A stretch of 64,000 bases of DNA, taken from the NCBI GenBank assembly GCA_029641185.1, contig JAPWGK010000017.1, positions 496,001 through 560,000 of the forward strand, written 5' to 3'. Both the position numbers and the translations under genes were made by a program. This document shows, one piece after another, positions 33,395 through 44,456 of the stretch. Positions within the stretch are counted from its first letter, which is position 1. Every line of letters begins with the position of its first letter. Source of the stretch: Pseudofabraea citricarpa. Its lineage: Eukaryota > Ascomycota > Leotiomycetes > Helotiales > Dermateaceae. A model generated the notes under the pieces. It was not told the DNA's origin, searched no databases, and saw only the letters and a program-made list of their open reading frames with translations.

Positions 33395-34374
33395 ACATAT
33401 ACTATGAGAAGCGTTGTAGCAAAATCTCTTCGCGATTTCATCAAAGGGAAAGGGGTACATTTGTTTTGGGAAAGGAGCACATTTTCTGGGAAAGGGCGCC
33501 GAATAGAGAGAATTGTCTAACTCTACCTATACGCTTTTGGCTGTTTGCCCCGTCTTCATAGATTTCCTTATTGGCAACATCCTCTAAGGCTCTGAACTTT
33601 TTGAGTCAGAACGCTGGCATTCAATAAAATAAAATACCTTACCAATTGACACTGTGAAATTTGCCCGAAGAGTGTTCTCACTGCCTAATTCTTGAAAAAT
33701 GAAAGTCCAAATTCTCTCTAGAGACTCCATTCTTAGCCACCAATTTGACCTAGCAGATACTTAAAGCGCTGATTGCAATATGGTTCTCGGCATTCATTCT
33801 TAGCCTTAGCTTCTGCTCGCGACTTGACAGAGATGAGGTTTAGCGAGTGATCGCTTATTTCAAGTTAAAATATATTTGCACAAAGGACACACATATGAAC
33901 GAGTTTCTTTTTCTACAATACTGTACCCAACAGACCGACGCAAGTGATACGGGTATTCCATTAAATCTCTCCCCATTCTTGTCCCGTTCCCAGCGCAACA
34001 TCAACCATGTCATGATTGAATATCCTCAAGCCTAGATTCATCGAACCGAATATTCAGAGAAGTTTATCCATAATCCATGTTGCGGTCTGAACGGTTATAT
34101 CTAGGCAATTTTCAGTGGACAATGCATCAGAGCGAGTAGAAGTGTATAATGATGAAAGACTTTTGCTAGAGCTGGGTTAGTAGTTCTAGTAGCTAAAGAG
34201 CAAAAAGCATAGAATGATAGTGACCTAAGACAAGGGAAACAAACATGGAAACATGGCTAAGGCAAGTAAAAAAGACATTATCCGCATCACTATATTTCGA
34301 GTTCTTGTGCATAGCTCATCATTCATGCCCAATCAAAATATATTGTTGGGGGTGCTCCATTTCCCCATAAAGGC
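33395..34374. other. Convergent spacer, no gene seen
   Basis: About 980 nt between the 3' ends of the CTP synthase gene (+) and the small disordered-protein gene (-). Open frames here are short and mostly A/T-driven. Confidence 0.5.
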
Positions 34375-35077
34375 TCAGTATAGTCCAATAAGAATATCAC
34401 CGCGAACACGAGCAGTAAGATGGACTTCGGCCTCCAAGTCCAGCTTGATTCCTACCATCAATGCCGCATCCTTCAACTTTCCGTTCGCATCCACTGGCCC
34501 TTTCAGGAGGTTTCCTGCAGATACGTCAGTCTTAATACCCTAAACTTGAGCGGTAGCTCAACGTGGATTGTGGTTCGGACATACCAACTGGACCATTGGG
34601 TGAGCCAGAGAGGCCAGGCATTGGTAGACCGCCAGTTTTACCGAAGGAGCCTGGCGCTCCTGGGCCTTCAGTTGGGATTGCGTTCTTTGTTCTAAAAAGT
34701 ATATCAGACAATGACCCTTGGTTAAAATGATGCTGTCGGGACCGGCTTGGAATGGAGATAAAAAAGACTACTTACGGAGAAGACATTTCTAGTCTTTTAG
34801 GAGAAGAGGACCTAGGAGTTCTTTCGTGGGAGCTTTTACGCGAAGGATTGAGAGTGAGCTTGGGAGAGTGCTTGGAAGAGTGCTTAGAAGTTGACTTGGC
34901 TCCTGATTTTGAATGCCTCTCAGGAGAAGAGCTCGCAGACGATGATCGTGAGGTTTTAGGAGAAATTTTGGCGGATGTGTCAGAATGATCTGAGAAGCTT
35001 TCTGAAAGAGATTTGGAAGGACGTCGAGAACTGATGGGGCTTTTCGTCTTAGGATCCCTGAGGAAGAAGATAGTCAT
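34375..35077 (-). CDS. Conserved fungal protein with disordered N-terminus and short conserved C-terminal module
   Basis: Three exons, complement(join(34375..34514, 34585..34691, 34776..35077)), give 182 aa. All splice sites are canonical (GTAAGT…TTTAG and GTATGT…CTGCAG). Residues 1-100 are almost entirely Ser, Lys, Arg, Pro and Thr. Exon 2 is Gly/Pro-rich. Exon 3 is an ordered-looking module (LLKGPVDANGKLKDAALMVG, then a segment ending ARVRGDILIGLY) of the kind seen at the end of several ascomycete proteins of unknown role. The start MTIFFLRDPKTKSP at 35077 is preferred over an in-frame ATG at 35146. I can assign no function. Confidence 0.6.
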
Positions 35078-36543
35078 TTTGAGGTGGGCATCTCGCTCGT
35101 CTTTATAGACTTCCTGTTTTCCTCTCTCCCTTGGATCCTTTTTCACTTATATCTATATTATAAGTTTGATCCGCTTTTGCTTCAACTCTAGTGCACAGCA
35201 CTTCTCTAGTATCTTTGAAAAAGGGTTCAGTATTAGCCGTGCGGGGTTGATCGTTGCATTATATGTTTGAGTAGTATCTGCATGTACGAGAAGACCAAGA
35301 CCCACTCCCCCTTCGACCGGAAGGGTTCTAGTTGGATAAGTAATCAATGAGTAGGCTACTTGCCTAAGTCAATCTAGTAACGAATTGAATTGCTTTTGGA
35401 GACTTTGGATTGCTTATTCTCACCAGAATAGGCAAAATTATTTGATAACAGATATAAATTCCCAAGTAGATCATCCTTAGCAATAGGCTTCAAATATGTT
35501 TAGCTCCTGTAAGTTGCGTAGATAACTTTTTATGGGACCACTCGCTAATCTGGCAACGACTGCAGCGTCGGCTAAGATGCAAGACATAGTGACAAAACTT
35601 CCGTGCTGCACCCGTGGTTCTGTAGGCCTAACATCCGAACGCTAATCCAGTTTCATTCTTAGATCAAGCCATCAAACACCTCATTACTAGACTGCTAACA
35701 TATCAACCGCATGTTTTAGGCTTTTCCGCGACTCATTCGGATGCGCATTGGACTCAATCATCGCACCACGTTTGCTTACGTGCCGGAGACTCCCGATGAC
35801 CACTGAGTAAGTCAGTTTGCCCTACTAGAGAACTCGGCACCAACCAGCCTTTGTATTTTTTGCTTTTTCTCTCCTTTCCCCCGTCCCATGCAGTGCGGTT
35901 GGTGCGGCTGCCAACTGTGGCTGTTATTCGTTACATGCTCGAGCGGCCCGAAAGTTAGCGCTACAAGTGCCACGTAGACGACGGAAATAATCTTTGCTGC
36001 GTCTGCCACGTAGATTGGTGCAGCGTTTAACCTTTGCAGGATCTGTTAAGCGGACTCGAGGGCACAAACAATTGGTCCGGGAGCGCTAGTCAAGGTTTGC
36101 ACGAGGATTCAGGCAGGCTTGTGCACTGCCGAGAAGCGAAGTGGTCAGACTTTATCGCCTCACTCGAGTATATCTTCACATTTATAGGAGGCCTAGACTA
36201 CGCCTCAATGCCGAAGCCCCATTCTTATAACCCTTTGAACTGCCGAATATGGCGCAACTCGTGCTTTTCAGACTTGGGACTCAGATATGAGAGGCTACTT
36301 AGTACTCGAACATAAAACCTCTTATCGACTTCACGATGCAAATGCGATTCTGCGAATGCCTGTTCCTAGTACAAAAGTGCATTTGCGGGATTTTACGGGA
36401 ATGTATCTTCTCTGCCGTCATGTATAATGCGTTTCCCTATTGTCTGCTCGCTAGGTCTCGACAGATGTTAAAGTGAGCCGATAAGTTGAAAATGGGGGAT
36501 TGTACAAGCAGTTTAAGCGACGAATCTTCTCATCACGTCAACT
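35078..36543. other. 1.5-kb spacer, no gene seen
   Basis: This divergent interval lies between the disordered-protein gene (-) and the 221-aa protein (+). The 11-mer TGCCACGTAGA occurs twice, near 35969 and 36005. Nothing else stands out. Confidence 0.5.
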
Positions 36544-37270
36544 ATGTCTCTCGCTGTCCTCATAGGTATTTCTGTTATTTTCGGCACCTCAGAAGGAATT
36601 CGACATACACAATCAAAAGCGCGACGCGACGAGCATCGAAGTCGCAAATGTCATCTAATTGTCCATTGCCCCAAATCTTCACAGTACAGTTCTATGCTTG
36701 AAGGGAGGCGCGTGGTTCTTTCAGGAGATAAGGTACGAGCCAGGAGTTTTGGTGATCTAACTCTGGGGGGTACTTGTACTGACATGTGCGTAGCTGTATA
36801 TCGACACTGGAAAGGTGTACGACGAGCCATTTGGCCACCCGTTTGCTGGTTATTATCTAGCCTACCCCGATACAAAATACTCCGGCCTCGTATCAACCAT
36901 CTCTGATGATCCACCCATGATGAACTGGATTTATGTGGATCGAGATACTTATGAGTTCAAGTTCGGAACTCGCCCATACGCGGAGCATAACCTCAATGGG
37001 CCTTTCGATTGCACAAGACAAGATCGTAGGCTGACGTTTGGTGGTTGGGAAGGCTTTGTCGTGGTTCAAGAAGGTGACTTTTGGGCTCTGTATTTTGATC
37101 GGGATAATGATCTTCTCAAGTCAAAGATTGAAGAAGGAATACCAGTTCTGGAAGTCGAATTGCTTCGGCAGGAGATGAGAGGAAGGCCGGCAAAAGAGGC
37201 TACGGCTGAGACAGAGGCAGAGAACCGGCCTGTGGACGAAGCTATTCCGGATGCTCCTGAGGTTGACTAA
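36544..37270 (+). CDS. Conserved fungal protein of unknown function, 221 aa
   Basis: Two exons, join(36544..36732, 36794..37270). The intron (GTACGA…CGTAG) joins VVLSGDK to LYIDTGKVYDEPFGHP. The N-terminus MSLAVLIGISVIFGTSEGIR could be a short membrane anchor or signal, and is followed by a basic stretch (KARRDEHRSRK). The body contains the blocks GYYLAYPDTKYSGLVST, MNWIYVDRDTYEFKFGTR, GPFDCTRQDRRLTFGGWEGF and FWALYFDRDNDLL. I recall these as strongly conserved among filamentous ascomycete hypothetical proteins. The tail is acidic and probably disordered. No catalytic motif is apparent. Confidence 0.75.
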
Positions 37271-37788
37271 AATTATAGTCCGCGAGTTATCTCCTTGCAA
37301 TAAACCTTTATAAGCCATCAGGCATGTTGATAGAGGGAATTGGAAGCAGATACATGATATTCCAATGATGTATTCATACCTCACTATAAATATATGTCTT
37401 GAACTGAATTTTTGGGAAAACACGTCCTTTGCTCTTCAGTCCCCCTCTTCTGCTAATATCATGGCCCCCTCTCGTTTTCTTCCTCGGTGGGACAAGAAGG
37501 CTTGTTGATCAATTTCTTCCAAGCAGATGTCAAGAATAGATATTTAGTATAATTCAGAACGTCAAGAAGGAGCGCTTGCCTCTGTCTTAGATATCGGCTA
37601 GCTTTTTGCTCCTGCAACGAATGAATAAAGACGTCAATGTTCAACCAAAAAAGTAATTTCTAAGCAACGACGCTCATACATCTCCGTCCATCTCCCAACA
37701 TCAATCATCACACTATGTAGTATCTACCATTTTTATTATCCCCATTCCGTTTTACCCATAAATTTTGGGTTTCGCCCAACGAGACACA

Positions 37789-38199
37789 ATGGCGAAATCC
37801 AGGTAAGAAATACTCAATCTTGGCAGGCTCACTAGCTAATACTCCAGAGTAGTCACCAAATACGATGCGATTCGAACACCGCGAACGCGAACTCCGCTGG
37901 ATTTGCCGTAGATAACTCCGACGGAGTTCAAGCTGGGCTACAAACCGACTTAGCACAAACGACATCCGCAGAATTGCTACAAACTTACAGAAGACCTACA
38001 CGAATCCTCCGAGCAAGCCATCCTCCAGCTATCCGATAAATATTTTGGTTCGCAGATATGGGAACAGAAGGGTGTGGACTGCTGGCTCCGCGAGGGTTAA
38101 TTTATAGGATCCATAGCTTTCGTGGTACAAGGGGCACAGAAGAATTCAAATCGATTATTCTACGATATGAACCCTAGTGAGATCAAGGAACAAGCGTAG
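37789..38199 (+). pseudogene. Decayed gene with a spliceable first exon and an in-frame stop
   Basis: An ATG at 37789 starts a 14-nt exon followed by a clean 45-nt intron (GTAAGA…GCTAATACTCCAG). The next exon reads 24 codons to a TAG. Further on, one frame from 37954 to 38199 reads as convincing protein (…ESSEQAILQLSDKYFGSQIW…, then …FIGSIAFVVQGAQKNSN…) broken only by a TAA at 38098-38100. The pieces suggest a gene that lost its frame. I do not recognise the family. Confidence 0.4.
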
Positions 38200-38515
38200 C
38201 AATTCTAAAGGTCTTGGTATGTGACTTATGTTTTTGCAACTGCTTGTACTGTCCCAGTACTCTTCAGACGTACCTGCGTTTGCAGAATGTTCATGGACCA
38301 AAGCAAGGGCACATAATGGAAGCAGTGGAAGACTATATTTTTGGGCACAGGCTTATTGGAGGCTCGAGTAGCATCAGAAGATTTTCATTGTCAAATACAG
38401 AATTAGGGTGTGGGATTAGCTGAGAGTTTGAACGACATTTGAATTCTTTTGCAGTTAGATTAACAGCTGCAGGGTTTCTTAAAATTATCTATTGTCATCA
38501 ATCATCTAGGCTCAA

Positions 38516-40606
38516 TTATAACTTGACATCCCGAGTCTTGCAGCAATCCTCACCTAGAGCAGTAACAAGCGCCTTATCCTCGATCAAGACACTCTGGTTT
38601 CCCTTCTGCGTACTCTGTGGAACGTCAAGCGCCGGGTTTTGCTCAAAGAATCCACTTGGCTTCAGGCTGACTGTCATCGTATCACAAGGCATTACTGGGT
38701 AGTCCTCGGGACGAGGGTTATGCGTCAAACTTATTGAGTGCCAGATCACAATATCTTCGTTCTCTGTCTTGTCGTTCCGAGCAGCCCAGGTTCCAAGGTC
38801 ACCCTTCCGGGCTATACTTGGATCGGCATCAATATCGTCAGGCAGGGATTGATAGGTATAATCTCCAGCTGCGTATAATTCACCGTCTTTGTAAGACGTC
38901 ACCCAATATGGATGGAATGCATACTTCGCCCGCTTGCCGTGCCATGATTCTGGATGAGCTAGAAGCATTTGCTTTACTGGGCTGTGAATAGAATATGCTA
39001 CTGGTTGACCAGAAGCTTTATTAAGGTGTGAAGAATTGATAATTTTGTGTGTTCGGTTCGGTGCTGCACTTGAAAAGCCCGATTTAGACAATTTGTTTTT
39101 CTCAGTGATATATCCAACACCATATGGATTCGTGTCATCGAATGGCATCGCCACCGAGTCTTCTTCAATGAGAGTATTGCTGTCGCCATCAATGGAAGGA
39201 TCAATTCGAAGACAGAAAACGTGCTGGTGGTATGGTGCCATGACGCCCTCGTTGACATTGGTTCCCCATGGTACAGTAGCACCGATATCAATAGGCGCAG
39301 TGGAGAGAATACCAGTTGCTTGGATCTTGTAATGTAAACCAGCAGCTTGATCGAAATGCCATAGGAATATATATTCGTAGTTTCCGACAGTAATGATGGA
39401 TTGTAGAACGAGGACCCGAGATCGAACAATAGAGACAGCTCCTGTGCTGGTATTTGTGTGCTTCCAACCTATCCCGTCATCAATCTCGTGCATGCATACT
39501 GCATTGGGCTTCTCGACTGATGCTCCATTTGAGTCGCTGATCACGAAGGAGAAATACTTGATCAAGCCAAGACAATCACATCCCAGTGCCAAGTTATTGG
39601 CAGCAACTCCTGCACCAATGTCTCCAACATCGAATACGCTCTTTCGGGAGTAAGGATTCCTAGGATCTCCATAAGGAACAAACATCTCACTCAAACTCAA
39701 TCGATGGAATAGTTCTCGTCCATCATACGTCACATCGTGTACAACCATACCCTCCCGCCAGTTGTAACCCAGTCGGAAACGCCACTTCTGCCAGGTGATT
39801 AGATTCCCATCAATATTGAACGATGCTCCTTCTGGTTGCTGAACTGTCAAAGGTTTCAGGTCCGTCCGTGTGGGGAGATTGGTAAGTTCATGGTGATACT
39901 CTTTCGGGGCGTGAGGGACATATTCTTGTGGTGTGTTGGTTTGATCACCAGACCCAGTAGGAAGTGAGATAATATCTACAAGCTTCTTGGAAGTAAGATC
40001 GAATACAGGTGAAAAGGACAATGGATAATCATAGTGGTTTGCACCAGGATGATCAATTGTCTCAGCAAAGAGATAACACTTTTAAAGTCAGTCCAGGTTC
40101 GATTCTAGTAGGTAAGTACTTACCTGAACCATCCGTGGTGTAGTTGCGTCTGAATTATCTCTGCCGTATGGCCAAGGATCACAGACAACTTTGAATTGCT
40201 CAGGGAGCTTCAGGGCCTTTATTGCAGCCACCACTTCCGGATCCTGCAAACAAACCGCTCGAATTTCTACAAGCTCATTGACGTCTGCTTGAGCATGATA
40301 TTTGGGTTCTAATAACTCGGCACTCTCCACTTTCCCTGCATCTAAATTGACTGTCGCCTGGAACAAATCCGCCGTCCCTCGATGGTAGAACAACGCAGAG
40401 GCCAATCGAGCTGGTTTTGGGTGGTTGGCGAAGGCATTTCGTTCAGCTCGCAGGAAGGCCCGCAATTGCTTTTTCGGGGGTTCAAGAATGTTGATATACT
40501 TGAAATGGAGACTCTTGTCCGGATATCGTGCTTTGAGCAGTGTTGAGACCTGGCCTATCTCGGCTGGTGACAAAGGGTCAAGAGGATGTGATTTCGATGT
40601 AGCCAT
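38516..40606 (-). CDS. Copper amine oxidase (primary-amine oxidase)
   Basis: Two exons, complement(join(38516..40078, 40124..40606)), give 681 aa, typical of fungal enzymes. The intron joins RMVQ to CYLFAETIDHPGANHYDYP. The N2/N3 domains precede the catalytic beta-sandwich. TVGNYEY contains the Tyr (about residue 395) that becomes topaquinone. YHQH (about 445/447) and the His of LTHNPRPEDYPVMP are the three copper ligands. RKSVFDVGDIGAG carries the catalytic-base Asp. It oxidatively deaminates primary amines to aldehyde, ammonia and peroxide, allowing amines to serve as nitrogen source. No signal peptide is seen, and the C-terminus CKTRDVKL is weakly reminiscent of a peroxisomal PTS1. Confidence 0.92.
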
Positions 40607-42640
40607 TGTCGAATCTTGGGCTGGAGTGCTAGAAACAATAGAGAGATCTGATCCTAACTTTGTTATAGAAAGCCGTCTCGGCGACCTTTTATCTTAAACA
40701 ATCGTGCCCTGTGTATCACGTAGACAGAACTCGGGAGGACCTACCTTATCGCAACCATTCATAGCGGGGCAATCCCACCCTTCAGGACAGCGTCAAGGGC
40801 GTGGAACACGACGATTCTGGGCTGCCGACCCGAGTCGCTCTCGGCCGTCATCCTGAGCCATGCTCTTGGGTTTTCATTGGATCTCGGAGTCTCTTGCACG
40901 GTTTTCCCCATGATAAGGTGTTGAAAGAAGTTGTGTTCCGGGAGCGAGTTTTGTAGAACCAATGAAATCCTTGTGGTTTCCACGTGATCGTAGCCACCAG
41001 CTTTTCTTTCCCACTTTTGGACCTTTTTATTTTCATAGATGCAACTCACCTCCAAGTGTTTTGTTAGCTTCAAGCACTATTTGACGACGTTTCTAGTAAA
41101 TTATTATTTACTCTACTTTAGCTAAAGCAAGCAACCTGAAATCCAGATCAGCAGTTTAAATTCCAGCGGGATTGAAGCGAACAACGGTAATTGAAGGAGA
41201 CTAAAGATTTGCTTGAAAAGACAGTCTTATAGGCTCTTTTGAATGCCAAATACTCCTATTCAAAATCCGTATTAGGACATACCCAAATCTTATATTCTCA
41301 CGTGCTTCACCAAACATCAGAGTTTTATTTTGTTGATCTGGGGAATTTTATCATAAACACTCAAAAATATACGCACGCCTCATAACCCCAAAGAAAAGAA
41401 AAATATGCAGCAGGTGACCGGACAAAGTGTCATTGGATTTGGCAAGTTGATAATCACATGATATTTGGCATTTGAAATACTGGACAATCCAGCATAATAT
41501 ATGCTGGATTATCCGCAAAATCTTTCGGTAAGCCTATACCTCTTCGGGAAGCGATGTCTTAATCTAAAGCATTTATCTGAGTAATATTCTCACTTATGGT
41601 AAATTGCTTGTGATGCTATGTGAATGTATTTTTCTGTGCAAATAATCTTTTCCAGTGAGCAAATCCTCAAGGTGATTGTCGAACATCAAAATATGAAACC
41701 TATCAATAAGGTAAGCGGGAGCAAGACTCGGAGTGGCACCAAAGTACATAAATGAACTATTTGTGTGCCACGGTCAAGCTATCACAACGTGTGGCCAACT
41801 GATCTCGGGTATTTCAGGAGTTGAAACAACCGAGCTCAGCTTTACCCCCTTACCTCCAGCATGAAAGGGGTAAAGGGGTTCGCTTCTTTTAGCGATCGTT
41901 TCCAGGGGAATCCTCCTATCTAGTCATATCTCTAATTCCAGTTACAATCTACTTTGCTTTTGGACTTGGGCCCTTTACTCTTGAGCAAATAGATGGAAAC
42001 AAGCCAAGCGAGAAGAGCAAATCAAGAAAATACTATTGCCAATCAACAACGTTGTCAGGATCTCAAGTCCGCTCTCCTGAAGAACGAAACCAAAAATTCA
42101 ATGGAAGAAAAGAAAAAAGAGAAAAGAGAAATGAAACGTAGATCTGCAATGCGATTATAAATGCCTTGGACACTTCAGGTTTCAAACATTACAACTGGTG
42201 CTTGGAAATCCAACAGCCTTTCTCTTGCAGGTAGGCAAACACAAAAGCAGCCAAGCACTTCACACTTCCCTCTCATGTCTGCCACTTGGACACCATTTAT
42301 AGATGAGTTACGAACTAAATTTGTTTCATTTGGATATCACAACACTGGGTCTTTTTGTAACAACACGGAAAACCAGATTGTATTGTTACTGATGATATAA
42401 AACCTGTTCATCACTTCCATTGCACCTCCATCTTCATCCCACTACTCCCATCTCGCCCCCCCCCCCATCCCTTCTACATCCCGCCTATCTTATCGCTCCT
42501 GTTTCTTGTATCCTCGGCTCAGTGGGATCTCATATTGTAGATGACTTATATTCTGGGTAGATTTCGAGATCTTTAGTTTCCTCTTGCACTAGCTCGAGTA
42601 CTCACACCCTGCGCCACGTGAAGGCAGATCTCATGCAGGG
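40607..42640. other. 2-kb spacer, no gene seen
   Basis: Contains a perfect 11-bp-arm palindrome at 41486-41510 and a run of about 13 C at 42458-42470. Open frames are short and unconvincing. Confidence 0.5.
41486..41510. repeat. Perfect inverted repeat, 11-bp arms, 3-nt loop
   Basis: AATCCAGCATA, then ATA, then TATGCTGGATT. It stands alone in A/T-rich intergenic DNA with no T-tract or gene end next to it, so a terminator role is not suggested. Confidence 0.8.
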
Positions 42641-42654
42641 CATAGATTTCAATA

Positions 42655-42790
42655 TATAGCTCTAGAGTTAGTAGGGGGAAATGGGTAAATAAGTGTTTAT
42701 ATAGCCCTAAAGTTAGTATGTGGGAAAAGGGGAAGTAAATAGGTAAATGCTTATATGGCCCTAAAGTTAGTAGAAAGTGGGGAAAGGGGG
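42655..42790. repeat. Short tandem repeat, ~50-bp unit, 2.5-3 copies
   Basis: Units begin with (C/T)CTA(A/G)AGTTAGTA near 42661, 42705 and 42760. Each is followed by a G/A-rich run such as GGGGAAA. The first two also carry GTAAATA…TTATAT(A/G)G. The spacing of 44-55 nt shows imperfect units. Confidence 0.7.
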
Positions 42791-43244
42791 GAAGAAGATG
42801 AAATAGATGATATAAATGAAGAAGGGGGAAAAGGAAAAGTACATGAAAGAACAAAGGAAAGGTTGTGCTGCTTTATGTCGCTGAGAAGATTTTGTAGATA
42901 TAATGATGTTGTGCGGAGCAAAGACTAGCAAGGCTTGAGCGACACGTTCAGAACTGCCCTATGCACCCATGTTCTTACGAAGAGGTAGTCCTATGTACAA
43001 AGTACGACATACACACTTGCAAGTGGGGCAGGAATGTCCAGACAATGAAGTATGCTAGCAAGCTACCCCCAGAAACAGCAGAGGTCTTGATCATGCGCAA
43101 ATAGACGTAGGGCGGCCAAACCCTCGAATGGGCACTGATCAAGTTCTACTGAGTCCGATAGCACTAGTTTTGCTCGACGCGGTGTAAGAATGATCCTCCG
43201 AGGCATGGTGCAGCGCCGTATGCACCCCTCCTAAACACACTATT

Positions 43245-44355
43245 GATGTAGGACCCTTTCCCAAGGGATCCTCAAAAGAGTGTGTGTTGTGTGTTGAATG
43301 AATGTAATGCAAGACCCTTCCCAGGGGGTCATCGCGAGTGGTGAATGAGTGTGGTAGAGTCGCCCCAGCAGACTCTGGAAAAAGAGTGTTGGTGAATGAG
43401 TGTGGTTGGCATTAAAGAAAGTGATGTATGCCGAGATTGGTAGCGAGTGTATTTAATATGAAGTTAATGTATTTGCTGCCAATAGAAAAAGGTTGCTCCC
43501 CAACAACCTAGGCAAAAGAACATTTGTGAATGAAAGTGGTATAGCTCCTTGCCCAAGGGAACTAGAAAGTTCTGAAAGAATGTTGGTGTAATGAATGTGG
43601 TGTGGTGTAAAGAGTGTTGTTCAGCTCCTTGCCCAAGGAAGCCGAAGGGTGTAATGAGTGTAGTGTAAAGAATGTGTTGTTGTTTTATATGAATTTGGTA
43701 TACCTCCTTGCCCAAGGGAGATATGAAAAGAGTGTGGGGTAATGAGTGTGTTGTTGTTGTTGTAGTATATGAATTTGTTATACCTCCTTGCCCAAGGGAG
43801 ATATGGAAAGAGTGTGGGGTAAAGAATGACATTTTTGTAATGAGTGTTGGTGTAATGAATGTGATGTTGTTATTACATGTGTTATACCTCCTTGCCCAAG
43901 GGAGATATGTAATGAGTGTTGGTGTAATGAATGTGGTTGTTATAATGAGTGTAGTATTTCACCTCCTGCGCAAGGGAGGGAAACAGTGATAAAGAGTGTG
44001 GGGTAAAGAATGTGGTTCGGTTTAATGAATGTGATGTTGTTGTATATATGTGGTATACCTCCTTGCCCAAGGGAGATATAAAAAGAATGTTGGTGTAACG
44101 AATGTGGTTTTTGTAATGAGTGTGGTTGTTGTAATGAGTGTAGTGTTTCGCCTCCTTGCCCAAGGGAGGGAAACAATGGTAAAGAGTGTGGGGTAATGAC
44201 CGTAGTGGTAATAAAAGAGTGTTGGTGTAAAGATTGTAGTGGTGGTTGTTATATGGTTTATTCTCCTTGCCCAATGAAGGAGAACTTGATAAAGAGCGTG
44301 GGGTAAAGAATGTGGTGTTGATAAAAGAGTGTTGGTGTAAAGAGTGTGTTTCCAA
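43245..44355. repeat. GT-rich tandem array of hairpin-forming units
   Basis: Nine units contain CTCCTTGCCCAAGGGAG or a close variant, with CTCC starting at 43545, 43625, 43704, 43784, 43888, 43963, 44059, 44152 and 44263. Spacings are 80, 79, 80, 104, 75, 96, 93 and 111 nt. Two more divergent hairpins (CCCTTTCCCAAGGG near 43253 and CCCTTCCCAGGGGG near 43314) precede them. Each core can fold as a stem with a GCCC-like loop. Flanking bases covary: GCT…AGC at 43624, CCTCC…GGAGG at 44151, TCTCC…GGAGA at 44262. Between hairpins the plus strand is built from variants of GAGTGTTGGTGTAATGAATGTGGT. The minus strand is open over 43464-43832 and 43882-44355 only because the repeat lacks stops. Confidence 0.8.
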
Positions 44356-44456
44356 GCACCAGAGAGAGCGATGGTGGCTTAGAAGGGGTCTTTAATATCA
44401 TATGACCCATAAGGATATTGAATGATGAATGATGAATATAGGTGGATAATAATTAT

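Noticed and set aside
40085..40123. GGTTCGATTCTAG resembling a tRNA T arm
   Set aside because: It lies inside the amine oxidase intron, without acceptor or anticodon stems nearby.
43464..43832. 122-codon minus-strand frame in the repeat array
   Set aside because: Openness is explained by the stop-poor repeat unit, and unit spacings here are not multiples of three.
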